Position numbers and translations under genes: made by a program. Of a stretch of DNA of 43,891 bases, positions 6,497 to 15,027 are shown one piece after another; the stretch's first letter is position 1, and every line of letters begins with the position of its first letter. The stretch covers positions 1-43,891 of the forward strand of contig JAPLDE010000057.1 of NCBI GenBank assembly GCA_026391855.1, in the 5' to 3' direction. The notes beneath the pieces were generated by a model. That model was not told the DNA's origin and searched no databases. It saw only the letters and a program-made list of their open reading frames with translations. Source of the stretch: Bacteroidota bacterium (GTDB taxonomy: Bacteria > Bacteroidota > Bacteroidia > Bacteroidales > CAIXZF01).

Positions 6497-7612
6497 ATGA
6501 AAAAGGTTGTGTCAGATAATAACAAAATTGATGTTAATCAGGTAATTGTCAATACATTTTGGAGTATAATAACCCTGGCGGCCTTTTCATCCTGTGCAGC
6601 AACCGGGGAAAATATTAAACCAAAGCCATTGCTTATTCAAAAACAGGGAAGTTTCGCTGTTGGCGGCAGTATCATTACCAATCCAGGAACTTTCGACCCA
6701 TACAATCCCACTCCTATCGGGCAGACATTACATGGCGACCACGCCTATGTGGTTTATCAAATTCCAGTAAAGGCTCGCAAATTTCCCCTTATATTCTGGC
6801 ACGGTGCAGGACAATTTTCTAAGACATGGGAAACCACACCTGACGGCAGAGAGGGCTTTCAAAACATCTTTCTCCGACGTGGTTTTGGAGTGTATCTTAT
6901 TGACCAGCCAAGACGAGGTAATGCAGGACGGAGCGGTGTCACAGCCACAATTACACCTACAGCAGATGAACAAACATGGTTTGATACATTTCGTATTGGT
7001 ATATGGCCTGAATATTTTCAGGGTGTGCAGTTTTCAAAAGACCCGGAGACCCTGAACCAATATTTTCGCCAGATGACACCCAACACAGGTGATTTTGACA
7101 TAGAAGTAATTTCAGATGCAGTTTCGGAACTCTTTAACAAAATCGGGCAGGGAATACTTGTTACCCATTCCCAAAGCGGCGGTCCGGGTTGGATAACTGC
7201 CATCAAAAACCCGAATATCCGCGCTATTATTTCCTATGAACCAGGTAGCAACTTTGTATTTCCGCAGGGTGAAGTACCCGCTCCCATAGCAAGTTCTGCA
7301 GGTCTACTCGAAGCTGTCGGTTTACCGATGGAAGACTTTATTAAGTTGACCAGAATTCCGATTATTTTATATTATGGAGATAATATTCCTGCAACGGCAA
7401 ATAACAATCCGGGACAAGACGGTTGGCGGGTACGACTTGAAATGGCTAAACTATGGCGAGATGCAGTAAATCAACATGGTGGTGATGTAACCATACTGCA
7501 CTTGCCGGAAAAAGGCATTTACGGTAATACCCACTTTCCCTTTTCGGATTTGAATAATGTAGAAATGGCAGACCTCATGTCCCAATTTCTTAAAAATAAA
7601 GGATTGGATTGA
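6497..7612 (+). CDS. Alpha/beta hydrolase (putative esterase), probable lipoprotein
   Basis: A 371-aa alpha/beta-fold hydrolase. The N-terminus has a hydrophobic stretch ending in a lipobox-like FSSC with Cys33, so export as a lipoprotein is possible, although the stretch is preceded by a long 20-residue polar head. Oxyanion/strand motif LIFWHGAG lies near 98-105. The nucleophile elbow is SQSGG with Ser227 (HSQSGG, 224-229), and a late histidine occurs in GNTHFPFSD near the C-terminus. Substrate unknown; the family includes secreted carboxylesterases and lactonase-like enzymes. It stands alone on the plus strand after the decayed island. Codon use and AT richness look closer to the island than to the genes at 8 kb onward. 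Confidence 0.85.
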   Translation: MKKVVSDNNKIDVNQVIVNTFWSIITLAAFSSCAATGENIKPKPLLIQKQGSFAVGGSIITNPGTFDPYNPTPIGQTLHGDHAYVVYQIPVKARKFPLIFWHGAGQFSKTWETTPDGREGFQNIFLRRGFGVYLIDQPRRGNAGRSGVTATITPTADEQTWFDTFRIGIWPEYFQGVQFSKDPETLNQYFRQMTPNTGDFDIEVISDAVSELFNKIGQGILVTHSQSGGPGWITAIKNPNIRAIISYEPGSNFVFPQGEVPAPIASSAGLLEAVGLPMEDFIKLTRIPIILYYGDNIPATANNNPGQDGWRVRLEMAKLWRDAVNQHGGDVTILHLPEKGIYGNTHFPFSDLNNVEMADLMSQFLKNKGLD

Positions 7613-7667
7613 TAATATCCATGTTCTGAAAACATCAACCTAAATGATAATAAGCCTGATTTTACAG

Positions 7668-8348
7668 CTAATTTAGCAGGGTGGAGTGGCTTAGGTAAAA
7701 AGCGTCCTGGTAATAAATGAATAAACAGGTGCCTTCCTTGATGGTCTCAACGACAGGTTTAACCAGTTCGGGAGGCAGAGAGGGGCAGCCATAGCTTCTG
7801 CCGAGACGCCCTGTTTTCCTGATAAAATTTTCGGTGGCATAATCAGCTCCATGAATAATAATTTCACGTTTCAGTGCATTGTCATTGAATCCCTTCTCCA
7901 TGCCATCGAGTATCAGCGACAGTCCGACATTGTATCCAAATATTTGTTCTTTTGTTACATAAAATCCCAGGCTGCTTTGGAATGATCCAGATACATTTGA
8001 GAAATGCCTGGCATACTCATCGCCGGTGTTCCTGCCATGAGCCACATAGGTGTTGAATAAAAGGGTTTTGTGTTTTATGTCGATTACATATAGCCGCTTG
8101 TTTTTACTCGATTGGGAAAAGTCGACGATAGTGAGGATATCGGAATTCCGGAGTTTACAATCGGTCTCAAGTTTCAGATGGCCTTTTATTGCAAGCTGAA
8201 ACACTTCACTGGCCAGACCGTTCTTCGATAAATTCAAAAATGAATATAGGTCACATTCCTTTTCCGGGGCCAAAGCTGGAATGCCAGAACCCGCCTTATT
8301 TAATACCGGAACCAGAAGTAACAGGAGACTCAAAAAAAGCTTCATCAT
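7668..8348 (-). CDS. Murein L,D-transpeptidase catalytic domain protein (YkuD_2 type)
   Basis: A 226-aa exported protein with an N-terminal signal sequence (MKLFLSLLLLLVPVL). The catalytic block has HGADY at 166-170 and RSYGCP at 184-189, with Cys188 as expected nucleophile. This spacing is that of the YkuD_2 family (PF13645) rather than classical YkuD HxxxSHGC. Predicted to act on peptidoglycan tripeptide or tetrapeptide stems in the periplasm. ATG codons at 8348 and 8345 are both possible. A TATCTTTG element ends at 8353, only 4 nt before the first ATG. It is divergent from the NlpC/P60 gene (124 bp apart) and is one of three cell-wall enzymes in a row. Confidence 0.9.
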   Translation of the reverse strand: MMKLFLSLLLLLVPVLNKAGSGIPALAPEKECDLYSFLNLSKNGLASEVFQLAIKGHLKLETDCKLRNSDILTIVDFSQSSKNKRLYVIDIKHKTLLFNTYVAHGRNTGDEYARHFSNVSGSFQSSLGFYVTKEQIFGYNVGLSLILDGMEKGFNDNALKREIIIHGADYATENFIRKTGRLGRSYGCPSLPPELVKPVVETIKEGTCLFIYYQDAFYLSHSTLLN

Positions 8349-8472
8349 TTTGCAAAGATACTCAAATATTTTATAATGAAGGAATTGAAAGGGATTATAG
8401 GTTGCCAGAAAACACTTATCACCTTCATTACCGTCAGGTTTTGTATCTTTATCTGATAATTACTCTCTCAGG

Positions 8473-8982
8473 ATGTTGAACAGAATCCATTTCATTGCCT
8501 TTATCTTCCTGCTTTCCTTTACATCACAGTACCAGAATAAAGTATCTTTTTCTGCATCAATAAAACCGTTGAACGCCATCAAGGGTTTGGACAGAGCAGC
8601 GCTCATTGATTTTGCAAAACAATACCTGGGTACGCCATATCGCAGAGCCAGTATTGATCCCAAAAAAGGCTTTGATTGTTCCGGCTTTGTCTATTTTGTG
8701 TTTAAGAAATTTCATATTGACGTACCCCGGAGTTCAAAGGAGTATCAATCTCTGGGTAAGGCATTGAGACCAGAGGAATTCAAGGTGGGTGATGTTTTGG
8801 TTTTTTATGGCTACCTGGACAGGGCCAATATCGGGCATGTAGGCATTATCTGTGAAGCGAACGGAATGAAATCCAGGTTTATCCATGCCTCTTCAGGTAA
8901 ACCGTATGGTGTAACTATCAGCGAACTTGACTCAGATGGGTACAGGCATCGTTTTTACAAATGTATCGACGTGATCAAATAG
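8473..8982 (+). CDS. NlpC/P60 family peptidase (C40)
   Basis: A 169-aa secreted cysteine peptidase. Signal peptide residues are about 1-19 (IHFIAFIFLLSF core). The catalytic triad is visible: Cys69 in FDCSGF, His122 in GHVGI and His138 in FIHASS. These enzymes cleave gamma-D-Glu to diamino-acid bonds in peptidoglycan stems. The protein is little more than the catalytic domain, with no SH3b or LysM cell-wall-binding module. It is convergent with the YcbB-like L,D-transpeptidase gene, with 15 bp between them, and divergent from the YkuD_2 gene. Confidence 0.93.
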   Translation: MLNRIHFIAFIFLLSFTSQYQNKVSFSASIKPLNAIKGLDRAALIDFAKQYLGTPYRRASIDPKKGFDCSGFVYFVFKKFHIDVPRSSKEYQSLGKALRPEEFKVGDVLVFYGYLDRANIGHVGIICEANGMKSRFIHASSGKPYGVTISELDSDGYRHRFYKCIDVIK

Positions 8983-8997
8983 CAAAAAGATACGGGA

Positions 8998-10434
8998 TTA
9001 TTTTTCATCGATCAGCAATTTTGTGAGCCTTTCATCCCTATTATATATATCTTCATAAAAGTTGATCTCACCCTTCTCATTTACCCAAGCGGTTAAATAG
9101 CCGATATATACCGGAATTTTATTTTTCAGCATATAGGTATATTCCTTTCCGGCATGCATGGCAGCGTCGATTTTTTCCGGCGTCCAGGTTTGGTCATCTT
9201 TCAGGATGGCGACCGCCAGGGCCCTTGGTTTCGCCACTCGGATACAACCATGGCTGAAAGCCCTGCTATCTTTTGAAAAAAGGCTTTTGGCAGGGGTATC
9301 GTGTATGTAAATATCATCTGAGTTTGGGAAGATGAATTTGACCAGTCCCAATGAATTATTTTTTCCAGGCTTTTGTCGAACCTTACCCTTGTTCCACTCC
9401 ATGTTGTGCACCCTGAGGTAATTTTTATTTTTTACAATCCCTGGTTTCACCTCTTCCTCTATGATGCTCTGTGGCACAATCCAATAGGGGCTGAAAACGA
9501 TTTGGTTCATAATGCCGCTGAAAATAACTGTTTTCGTCAAATTTGTCCCTACGATAACGGAGGATTCCAGCTCAATTTTACCATTGCGGACCAGATTCAG
9601 CTTAAAAGAAGGGATATTGACCACGATGTACACTTTTGAACTGTCGAACTTGGGAGAGATCCACCTGCACCTCTCCATGTTAACAATGATCTTTTTAATG
9701 CGTTCGCTTATTGGTATATTCACCTTACGGAGATATTCCGGTAAAATATTTTTTTTTGATTCCGGATCATTGGTCGTCCATACTCTTTGTCTCTCAATAT
9801 TCCGGTAACGTTCCAAAACATCCCGCAACTTATAATATTGACTGAATAACACACTTTCGTCGCTATTGAGCATCCGGGGATCGGACATGACAGAATCCAG
9901 CAGGCGGGCGTAAGAGACCTGTTTACGGGGCAACAACCAACCCAGGGCCATTGAGGTAGAATCGCCAAGACCTTTGTACACTTTTTCAGTATAAAACAGG
10001 TAAAGATTGGTCAGCATCAATTCGGTTTCCATTTGGGAAAGCGTATACTTCCTGTCATTATCAAAAACACCATCAATCTTTGCCTGGTAGGGAAATTCGG
10101 AAGATACTCCCTCTAAATTAAGTTCCCTGGCCTTGCTGAAGAGGTTATAGCCAAATTCCACCACTCCCTGATCATCATACCAGATTTGGGTGTATTTATG
10201 CTGTCGATAAACCTCAACGACCTCTTTTTTGTATTTTTTCAATTCCGGATATGATTTGTAGAATGAAATCAGGAGATTACTGTCGAACGGCAGATTGCAC
10301 CGGTGGTTAAAAACTCCGTGCAGATTCTCATCCCGGAATTTACCCATGAGTTTTTTCCCCCTTGATGTACAAGATATATTGGCAAGAAAAAAAACGATCA
10401 TCATTGCAATAAAAGGTAAGAATAACTTTCTCAT
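8998..10434 (-). CDS. YcbB-like L,D-transpeptidase, probable lipoprotein
   Basis: A 478-aa protein. The start at 10434 (MRKLFLPFIA) places a lipobox-like NISC with Cys22 after a hydrophobic segment; the frame extends to 10473. The first about 240 residues resemble the scaffold of LdtD/YcbB enzymes. The YkuD domain follows, with the segment FSPYWIVPQSIIEEEV and the active-site motif SHGCIRV (Ser394, His395, Gly396, Cys397). These enzymes make 3-3 crosslinks in peptidoglycan or attach proteins to it. I did not recognise a clear peptidoglycan-binding-1 domain. Its upstream region (10456-10522) carries a promoter module shared, with identical spacing, with the small membrane protein gene at 26 kb. 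Confidence 0.92.
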   Translation of the reverse strand: MRKLFLPFIAMMIVFFLANISCTSRGKKLMGKFRDENLHGVFNHRCNLPFDSNLLISFYKSYPELKKYKKEVVEVYRQHKYTQIWYDDQGVVEFGYNLFSKARELNLEGVSSEFPYQAKIDGVFDNDRKYTLSQMETELMLTNLYLFYTEKVYKGLGDSTSMALGWLLPRKQVSYARLLDSVMSDPRMLNSDESVLFSQYYKLRDVLERYRNIERQRVWTTNDPESKKNILPEYLRKVNIPISERIKKIIVNMERCRWISPKFDSSKVYIVVNIPSFKLNLVRNGKIELESSVIVGTNLTKTVIFSGIMNQIVFSPYWIVPQSIIEEEVKPGIVKNKNYLRVHNMEWNKGKVRQKPGKNNSLGLVKFIFPNSDDIYIHDTPAKSLFSKDSRAFSHGCIRVAKPRALAVAILKDDQTWTPEKIDAAMHAGKEYTYMLKNKIPVYIGYLTAWVNEKGEINFYEDIYNRDERLTKLLIDEK

Positions 10435-10455
10435 AGGCGTTTTTTCACAACTGTG

Positions 10456-10522
10456 CAAAGGTGCGTGCATCAATTGCGAAAAGTGTTACACGACTATAAA
10501 ATTAAATTACATCATTCACACA
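10456..10522 (-). promoter_or_regulatory. 67-bp promoter module upstream of the YcbB-like gene, copy 1
   Basis: Reading the minus strand, TGTGTGAATGATGTAATT starts at 10522, GTGTAA lies at module positions 32-37, TTTTCG at 41-46 and ACCTTTG at 61-67. ACCTTTG is a likely -7 element and ends 21 nt before the ATG. The second copy at 26092-26158 has the same blocks at the same positions. A partial CACA..TGTG dyad follows at 10446-10455. Confidence 0.75.
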
Positions 10523-10591
10523 TTCAAAGGTGTGATAATTTTGGCGGAGGATTTGATGTATATGAACTCAAGCCCCTTAAGTGATGACAAT

Positions 10592-12262
10592 TTACTCTTT
10601 CAAGAATTTTATGAAATATACATTGTCATTAATCAGCATCTTCACAAAATAGATTCCTTTTGAAAAGGACATACAATCCAGTGCAATTTGATGCTGGCCG
10701 GATTGCCTCCGGATGGGAGCCAGATTCAGTACTTTGTTGCCAATCATATCAAATACAGCGGCTTCCACCGTTGAAGTTTCTGTAAGCTGGAGGTTCAGGT
10801 TTGCCGTTTGGTATACCGGGTTTGGAAAAACTGCAGGTTGAGTTTTCTTTGTCTGAACAACGTCGATTCCTGTATTGAGAACCGTAAAAGGGGCGGAGAT
10901 GGACCAGCAACCGGTGGGTAGGGTAACTTTGACCCTGTAAACTCCGTTTTGTGTGAATACATAGGTCTGAGCTGTTGCCCCGTTAATCGGAGCCCCATTC
11001 AGATACCAATGGTTAAAAGCCGGAGCACTTGAATGTAACACATTAACGTTCTGTGTGATAACAGGAACAAGTGGATTTTGATTAACTGTAAGAATCAGCT
11101 GTGCCTGCCCTCCTGAACCACAGTTATTTGAAGCGGAAACTGTAACGACTCCTCCAGCAGTGCCTAACATTACCGTAATCAGTGTATCACCCTGTATGGA
11201 TAAAATGGTGGCAGTTGCCGGGACTTGCCAGGTATAAGAAGTTGCACCCTGAACAGGCGAAATAGAAAACGTTACCGTATCGTAGGCACAGGTTGCTAAG
11301 CTTCCCGTTATTCCTGAAGGCTGAGCGGGTACAGGGCAATCAATATACCTGAGGATATTACTGCTTGTGCCACAGGCAAAAACGGTATCCTGATTTACAA
11401 TGAAAATGGAAAGAACACCCAATGTATTGATTCCCTGATTGGTCCAGGTGGTACCGCCATCATTTGTAAAATAAATCAACCCGACATCCCCTACAACATA
11501 ACCCTCATTGGCTGAGAAAAATGCTGCACTTCTGTAATTATTGGCCGTTGCGGATGCAGGATTCACCTGTGTCCAGGTATTACCGGCATCGCTTGATTTG
11601 ACAATGGTTTCATAACCACCGCCGGCATAAATTACATCGCCGATTACGGCCAGACCCAGTAAGCCGTTAGTGTTGGTATAGACTGATGTCCAGGTGTTTC
11701 CGCCATTGCTTGTCTTTAAAACTGTTCCGTTCGTAAAAGTTGATAAACTAGACACTGCATAGCCGGTATTTTCGCCGGAAAAGCGAATGTTGATCAGATC
11801 GCTGGTAATTCCACTGGTTTGAGGAACCCAACTGTTACCGCCATTGATGGTTTTCAGGATCACCCCCCCTCCGCCGCAAACATAACCGGTGGTGTCATTT
11901 ACAAACCAGACCGATCGTAATAAATTGGTCACTCCGCTCGTTTGTGCCGTCCAACTCAACCCGCCGTCGTCGGTCCTTCTGATAGTACCCTGAGCTCCTA
12001 CGATAAACCCTGTAAACTGATTAATAAAATAAAGAGAACGCAGGGTATCGGTGGTCCCAGTGGGCAAAACACTCCATGAGGAGCCTGCATTTGAGGTCAT
12101 CAGCATATTGCCGCTTGATCCGACAATATACCCGACCTGAGATGAAGTCATATGTACACCCCTTGCTTCAAAAGTTACCGGAGCGGTTTGAGCAATCCAT
12201 TGTGCATATGAATGAATACAAAAAAAACCACCAAGAAACAGGAATAGGGTAAATTTTCTCAT
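10592..12262 (-). CDS. Ycf48/BNR-repeat secreted protein with T9SS type A sorting domain
   Basis: A 556-aa secreted protein. The signal peptide MRKFTLFLFLGGFFCIHSYA is followed by about seven beta-propeller repeats of the Ycf48/sortilin type, each with GYIVG/GYVCG followed by T.DGG.SW (for example RTDDGGLSWTAQTSG and KTINGGNSWVPQ). From about 310 to 395 there is a Cys-containing Ig-like or PKD-like segment ending in LILTVNQNP. The C-terminus is a type A Por/T9SS sorting domain (VFPNPVYQTANLNLQL, VFDMIGNKVL, SKGIYFVKM), which directs export across the outer membrane and surface attachment. Monocistronic as far as can be seen; the intergenic gap to the YcbB-like gene is about 157 bp. No catalytic motif is apparent; role probably adhesive or unknown. 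Confidence 0.9.
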   Translation of the reverse strand: MRKFTLFLFLGGFFCIHSYAQWIAQTAPVTFEARGVHMTSSQVGYIVGSSGNMLMTSNAGSSWSVLPTGTTDTLRSLYFINQFTGFIVGAQGTIRRTDDGGLSWTAQTSGVTNLLRSVWFVNDTTGYVCGGGGVILKTINGGNSWVPQTSGITSDLINIRFSGENTGYAVSSLSTFTNGTVLKTSNGGNTWTSVYTNTNGLLGLAVIGDVIYAGGGYETIVKSSDAGNTWTQVNPASATANNYRSAAFFSANEGYVVGDVGLIYFTNDGGTTWTNQGINTLGVLSIFIVNQDTVFACGTSSNILRYIDCPVPAQPSGITGSLATCAYDTVTFSISPVQGATSYTWQVPATATILSIQGDTLITVMLGTAGGVVTVSASNNCGSGGQAQLILTVNQNPLVPVITQNVNVLHSSAPAFNHWYLNGAPINGATAQTYVFTQNGVYRVKVTLPTGCWSISAPFTVLNTGIDVVQTKKTQPAVFPNPVYQTANLNLQLTETSTVEAAVFDMIGNKVLNLAPIRRQSGQHQIALDCMSFSKGIYFVKMLINDNVYFIKFLKE

Positions 12263-12370
12263 AGGAACAATTTTTTAAGTGAATATCATTATTCAAAGCA
12301 ATTTTTTATGGCAGTCACCTGTCATAATTTCCAAATATACATCAAAAAAAACTCCTTTTGTCTATAGGTA

Positions 12371-13633
12371 TCAGTTTTTTGACCTGAGCTTCCTGCTTAT
12401 ACTGTGAAAATGAATGTAGAAATGGAAGTTCAGGTTAATTGAAATACAATCCCAGACTGGGCAAACGTGTTTACACAACAGGCAGCCGATGCAACGTTCT
12501 TCATCCACAGAAGCTTTCCTTGTTAAAGTATCGAATTTTACAGCCTGATTTGCACCATCCTGACATGATATATAGCACTGCCCGCAACCAATACATTTAG
12601 CGTCATCGATCACTGAAACGACCTGGAAACGTGTTACAAATTCAGAAGGGTCAACAATTTTCCGGGAGGATTTTCCGATAATTTCATTCAGGGACTTTAT
12701 GTTTCGTTCAAGCATATAATCGCTCAGCCCTTCAATCATATCTTCAACAATCCGGTAGCCATATCTTAAAATTCCGGTGGTAACCTGCAGATTTGTAGCA
12801 CCAAGCAGCAAGAAATGCAATGCATCGATCCAGGTTTCTATCCCGCCAACGGCACTGATGGGCAAACCCAAGGGTTTTGAATTGTAAAGATCGGAAACAA
12901 AACGCATGGCAACCGGTTTAACCGATGGGCCTGAAAATCCAGTTGCTGATGAATGTCCGTGGATATTTGGCAATGGAGTAAAGTTCTCGATATCAATATC
13001 TGTGATTGCTTTAATGGTGTTGATGGCAGAAATTGCATCGGCACCTCCTTGTTTTGCAGCTAAAGCTACCGGAACCATGTTGGTAATATTCGGGGTCATT
13101 TTGGCCATTACGGGTAGTTTACTTGCCTTCTTCACCACTTCCGTAAATGCGGCAACAGCAAGGAAGTCCTGTCCTACTCTGTGACCGGCAGACTTGTGAG
13201 CCATCTGCGGACACGAAAAATTCAGTTCCAGCATATCAGCACCTGCATCTTCCGACATTTTTGCCAATTCAATCCAATCCTCATCCACATAGCCCATAAT
13301 ACTTGAAATCAACACTTTATGGGGATAGTGTTTTTTAAGCCAGGCGATGTCTCTGATGTTTTCTCTTATTGGTCTGTCGGTTATTTGCTCAGCGTTCTGT
13401 AAGCCTATGAATCGTTTATCACCATAATTATATACGCTTAACCTCGGTGAAGGCATGATCACTTTAAAACTCTTTTCCAGACCCAGGGTTTTATAAACAA
13501 TTCCCCCCCAACCGGCGTCATAGGCTCTGGCACACATTTCGGCATGATTACCAACAGGGGAAGAGGAAAGGCAAAACGGATTCCCGAACCGTATTCCACA
13601 AAAATTTACACCTAAATCAGCCTGGAATTTCAT
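12371..13633 (-). CDS. preA: NAD-dependent dihydropyrimidine dehydrogenase, subunit PreA
   Basis: Catalytic FMN subunit that, with PreT, reduces uracil or thymine to the 5,6-dihydro form. The 420-aa protein has a dihydroorotate-dehydrogenase-like barrel at about 1-310 (GNPFCLSSSPVGNHAEM, LELNFSCPQM with Cys141, AVGGIETW..ALHFLLLGA). Two C-terminal [4Fe-4S] motifs follow: CIGCGQCYISC and CIGCLLCKHVCP. Order and length match bacterial PreA (about 410 aa). Its ATG overlaps the preT stop codon by 4 nt (13630-13633), so the subunits are translationally coupled. It is the last gene of the pyrimidine catabolic cluster. The last 15 residues are not conserved in my memory of the family. Confidence 0.95.
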   Translation of the reverse strand: MKFQADLGVNFCGIRFGNPFCLSSSPVGNHAEMCARAYDAGWGGIVYKTLGLEKSFKVIMPSPRLSVYNYGDKRFIGLQNAEQITDRPIRENIRDIAWLKKHYPHKVLISSIMGYVDEDWIELAKMSEDAGADMLELNFSCPQMAHKSAGHRVGQDFLAVAAFTEVVKKASKLPVMAKMTPNITNMVPVALAAKQGGADAISAINTIKAITDIDIENFTPLPNIHGHSSATGFSGPSVKPVAMRFVSDLYNSKPLGLPISAVGGIETWIDALHFLLLGATNLQVTTGILRYGYRIVEDMIEGLSDYMLERNIKSLNEIIGKSSRKIVDPSEFVTRFQVVSVIDDAKCIGCGQCYISCQDGANQAVKFDTLTRKASVDEERCIGCLLCKHVCPVWDCISINLNFHFYIHFHSISRKLRSKN

Positions 13634-14973
13634 TTGCTGGTCCTCCTGTTTTTTAGGAAATTATCAATACTCTGAGCTGCTTTTTTACCTTCGCCAACAG
13701 CCTGAACCACTGTGGCACCGCCGTTTACCACATCTCCGCCTGCAAAAACACCAGGGATATTGGTCTCAAAGTCTTCATTTACTTCAATTATTCCTTTCCC
13801 TATTGTTTTAAGTCCTTTGGCAAGAATCATTATCTCGTTTCCTGGTTTTGTACCGATGGCCTGAACAACCAGATCAATGTTAATTCTAAATTCTGTACCG
13901 CTTATCTGACGGGCATTCAGAGGAATAAATTTCCCGGGTTCAATCCAGTCGGTTTCTATCCCGGTTAAGCCGGACAGCCCATTTTCGTTCTCCACAACAC
14001 CTGTAATCTGTGAACCAGATTTGAAGATGATATCCATGATACGGGCGAGATTGATTTCTTCTTTGTCGGCTGGTAATTCACTCAGATGTTCGAGCGAAAT
14101 CAGGTATACCTTATTAGCACCACAGGCTTTTGCCGATACGGCTGAATCAATAGCGACGCTGCCACCGCCAATTATTGCCACATTTTTATTTTTCAGATTC
14201 AGACTTTCGTTACCAAATTTGACCTTTCGCAGGAAAGTGATATAATCTGTAACATTTGAATATCCATTCAGCATATCCAGTTTAAAGGCAACTGAGAGGC
14301 CAGAGCTGATGAAAACCGAATCGTAGCCTTCTGCAAGCAGGTTTGTTACTGCCTCAGGTGTTTCGACAGGAGATTTATGCCGTATTTCGACACCCTGGCT
14401 AATCAGATTTTTGACATCATAGACCAAGGCCTCTTCAGGTAATCTGAATCCGGGGATATTCCATCTGGGGACACCGCCGGTAAGGTTTTCCCGTTCAAAA
14501 ACAGTAACCTCATAATCCATTTTTGCCAATGCTGAAGCGCAACCCATGCCTGCCGGACCGCCGCCAATAATTGCAATTCTGCCTTCTGACTTCAGGCTTT
14601 GCGCCGGGGGTTCAATCTCAAAACGCTGTCCGTACTCCGAAGCAAAGCGTTGTAACCCACTGATGTTTATCGGATCTTCCAGTGCTTTAATGCTACATTT
14701 CTTTTCACATAATTTTTCGACCGGACAAACAAAGGCACAAACACTTCCAAGGATGTTGTTATTCCTAATTGTCCGGGCGGCACCCTTATAATTATAAAAT
14801 TTTATTTGCCGGATGAATTTTGCCGGATCAGTACCGGCCGGGCATCCTTCGCTGCAGGGAGCATCAAAGCAGAGCAGGCATCGGTTCGATTCTTTTATTA
14901 CAGCCTGCAGGCTTAAAGGTTCGCGCATGCCTTTGAATTGTACTATTTTCTCAGGATTAACAGGTAGTTTCAT
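13630..14973 (-). CDS. preT: NAD-dependent dihydropyrimidine dehydrogenase, subunit PreT
   Basis: Electron-input subunit of the PreTA complex, passing electrons between NAD(H) and PreA through FAD and Fe-S clusters. The 447-aa protein has an N-terminal Fe-S region (CLLCFDAPCSEGCPAG, then CAFVCPVEKLCEKKC). An FAD-binding Rossmann motif follows (IAIIGGGPAGMGCASAL, about residue 132), then a second dinucleotide site (NVAIIGGGSVAIDSA) and the terminal FAD motif GVFAGGDVVNGGATVV. This is the glutamate synthase small-subunit architecture; adjacency to preA decides the assignment over GltD. It is 54 bp downstream of the ureidopropionase gene, on the same strand. Confidence 0.94.
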   Translation of the reverse strand: MKLPVNPEKIVQFKGMREPLSLQAVIKESNRCLLCFDAPCSEGCPAGTDPAKFIRQIKFYNYKGAARTIRNNNILGSVCAFVCPVEKLCEKKCSIKALEDPINISGLQRFASEYGQRFEIEPPAQSLKSEGRIAIIGGGPAGMGCASALAKMDYEVTVFERENLTGGVPRWNIPGFRLPEEALVYDVKNLISQGVEIRHKSPVETPEAVTNLLAEGYDSVFISSGLSVAFKLDMLNGYSNVTDYITFLRKVKFGNESLNLKNKNVAIIGGGSVAIDSAVSAKACGANKVYLISLEHLSELPADKEEINLARIMDIIFKSGSQITGVVENENGLSGLTGIETDWIEPGKFIPLNARQISGTEFRINIDLVVQAIGTKPGNEIMILAKGLKTIGKGIIEVNEDFETNIPGVFAGGDVVNGGATVVQAVGEGKKAAQSIDNFLKNRRTSK

Positions 14974-15027
14974 TTCAAAAAGGTATCAGATTTCCAGAGA
15001 ATACGATTACCGTTTGTCATTAGCCGT

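Noticed and set aside
13630..14973. Glutamate synthase small subunit (GltD) as identity of the PreT-like gene
   Set aside because: The fold is shared, but the gene overlaps preA by 4 bp and lies in a pyrimidine degradation cluster with no gltB.
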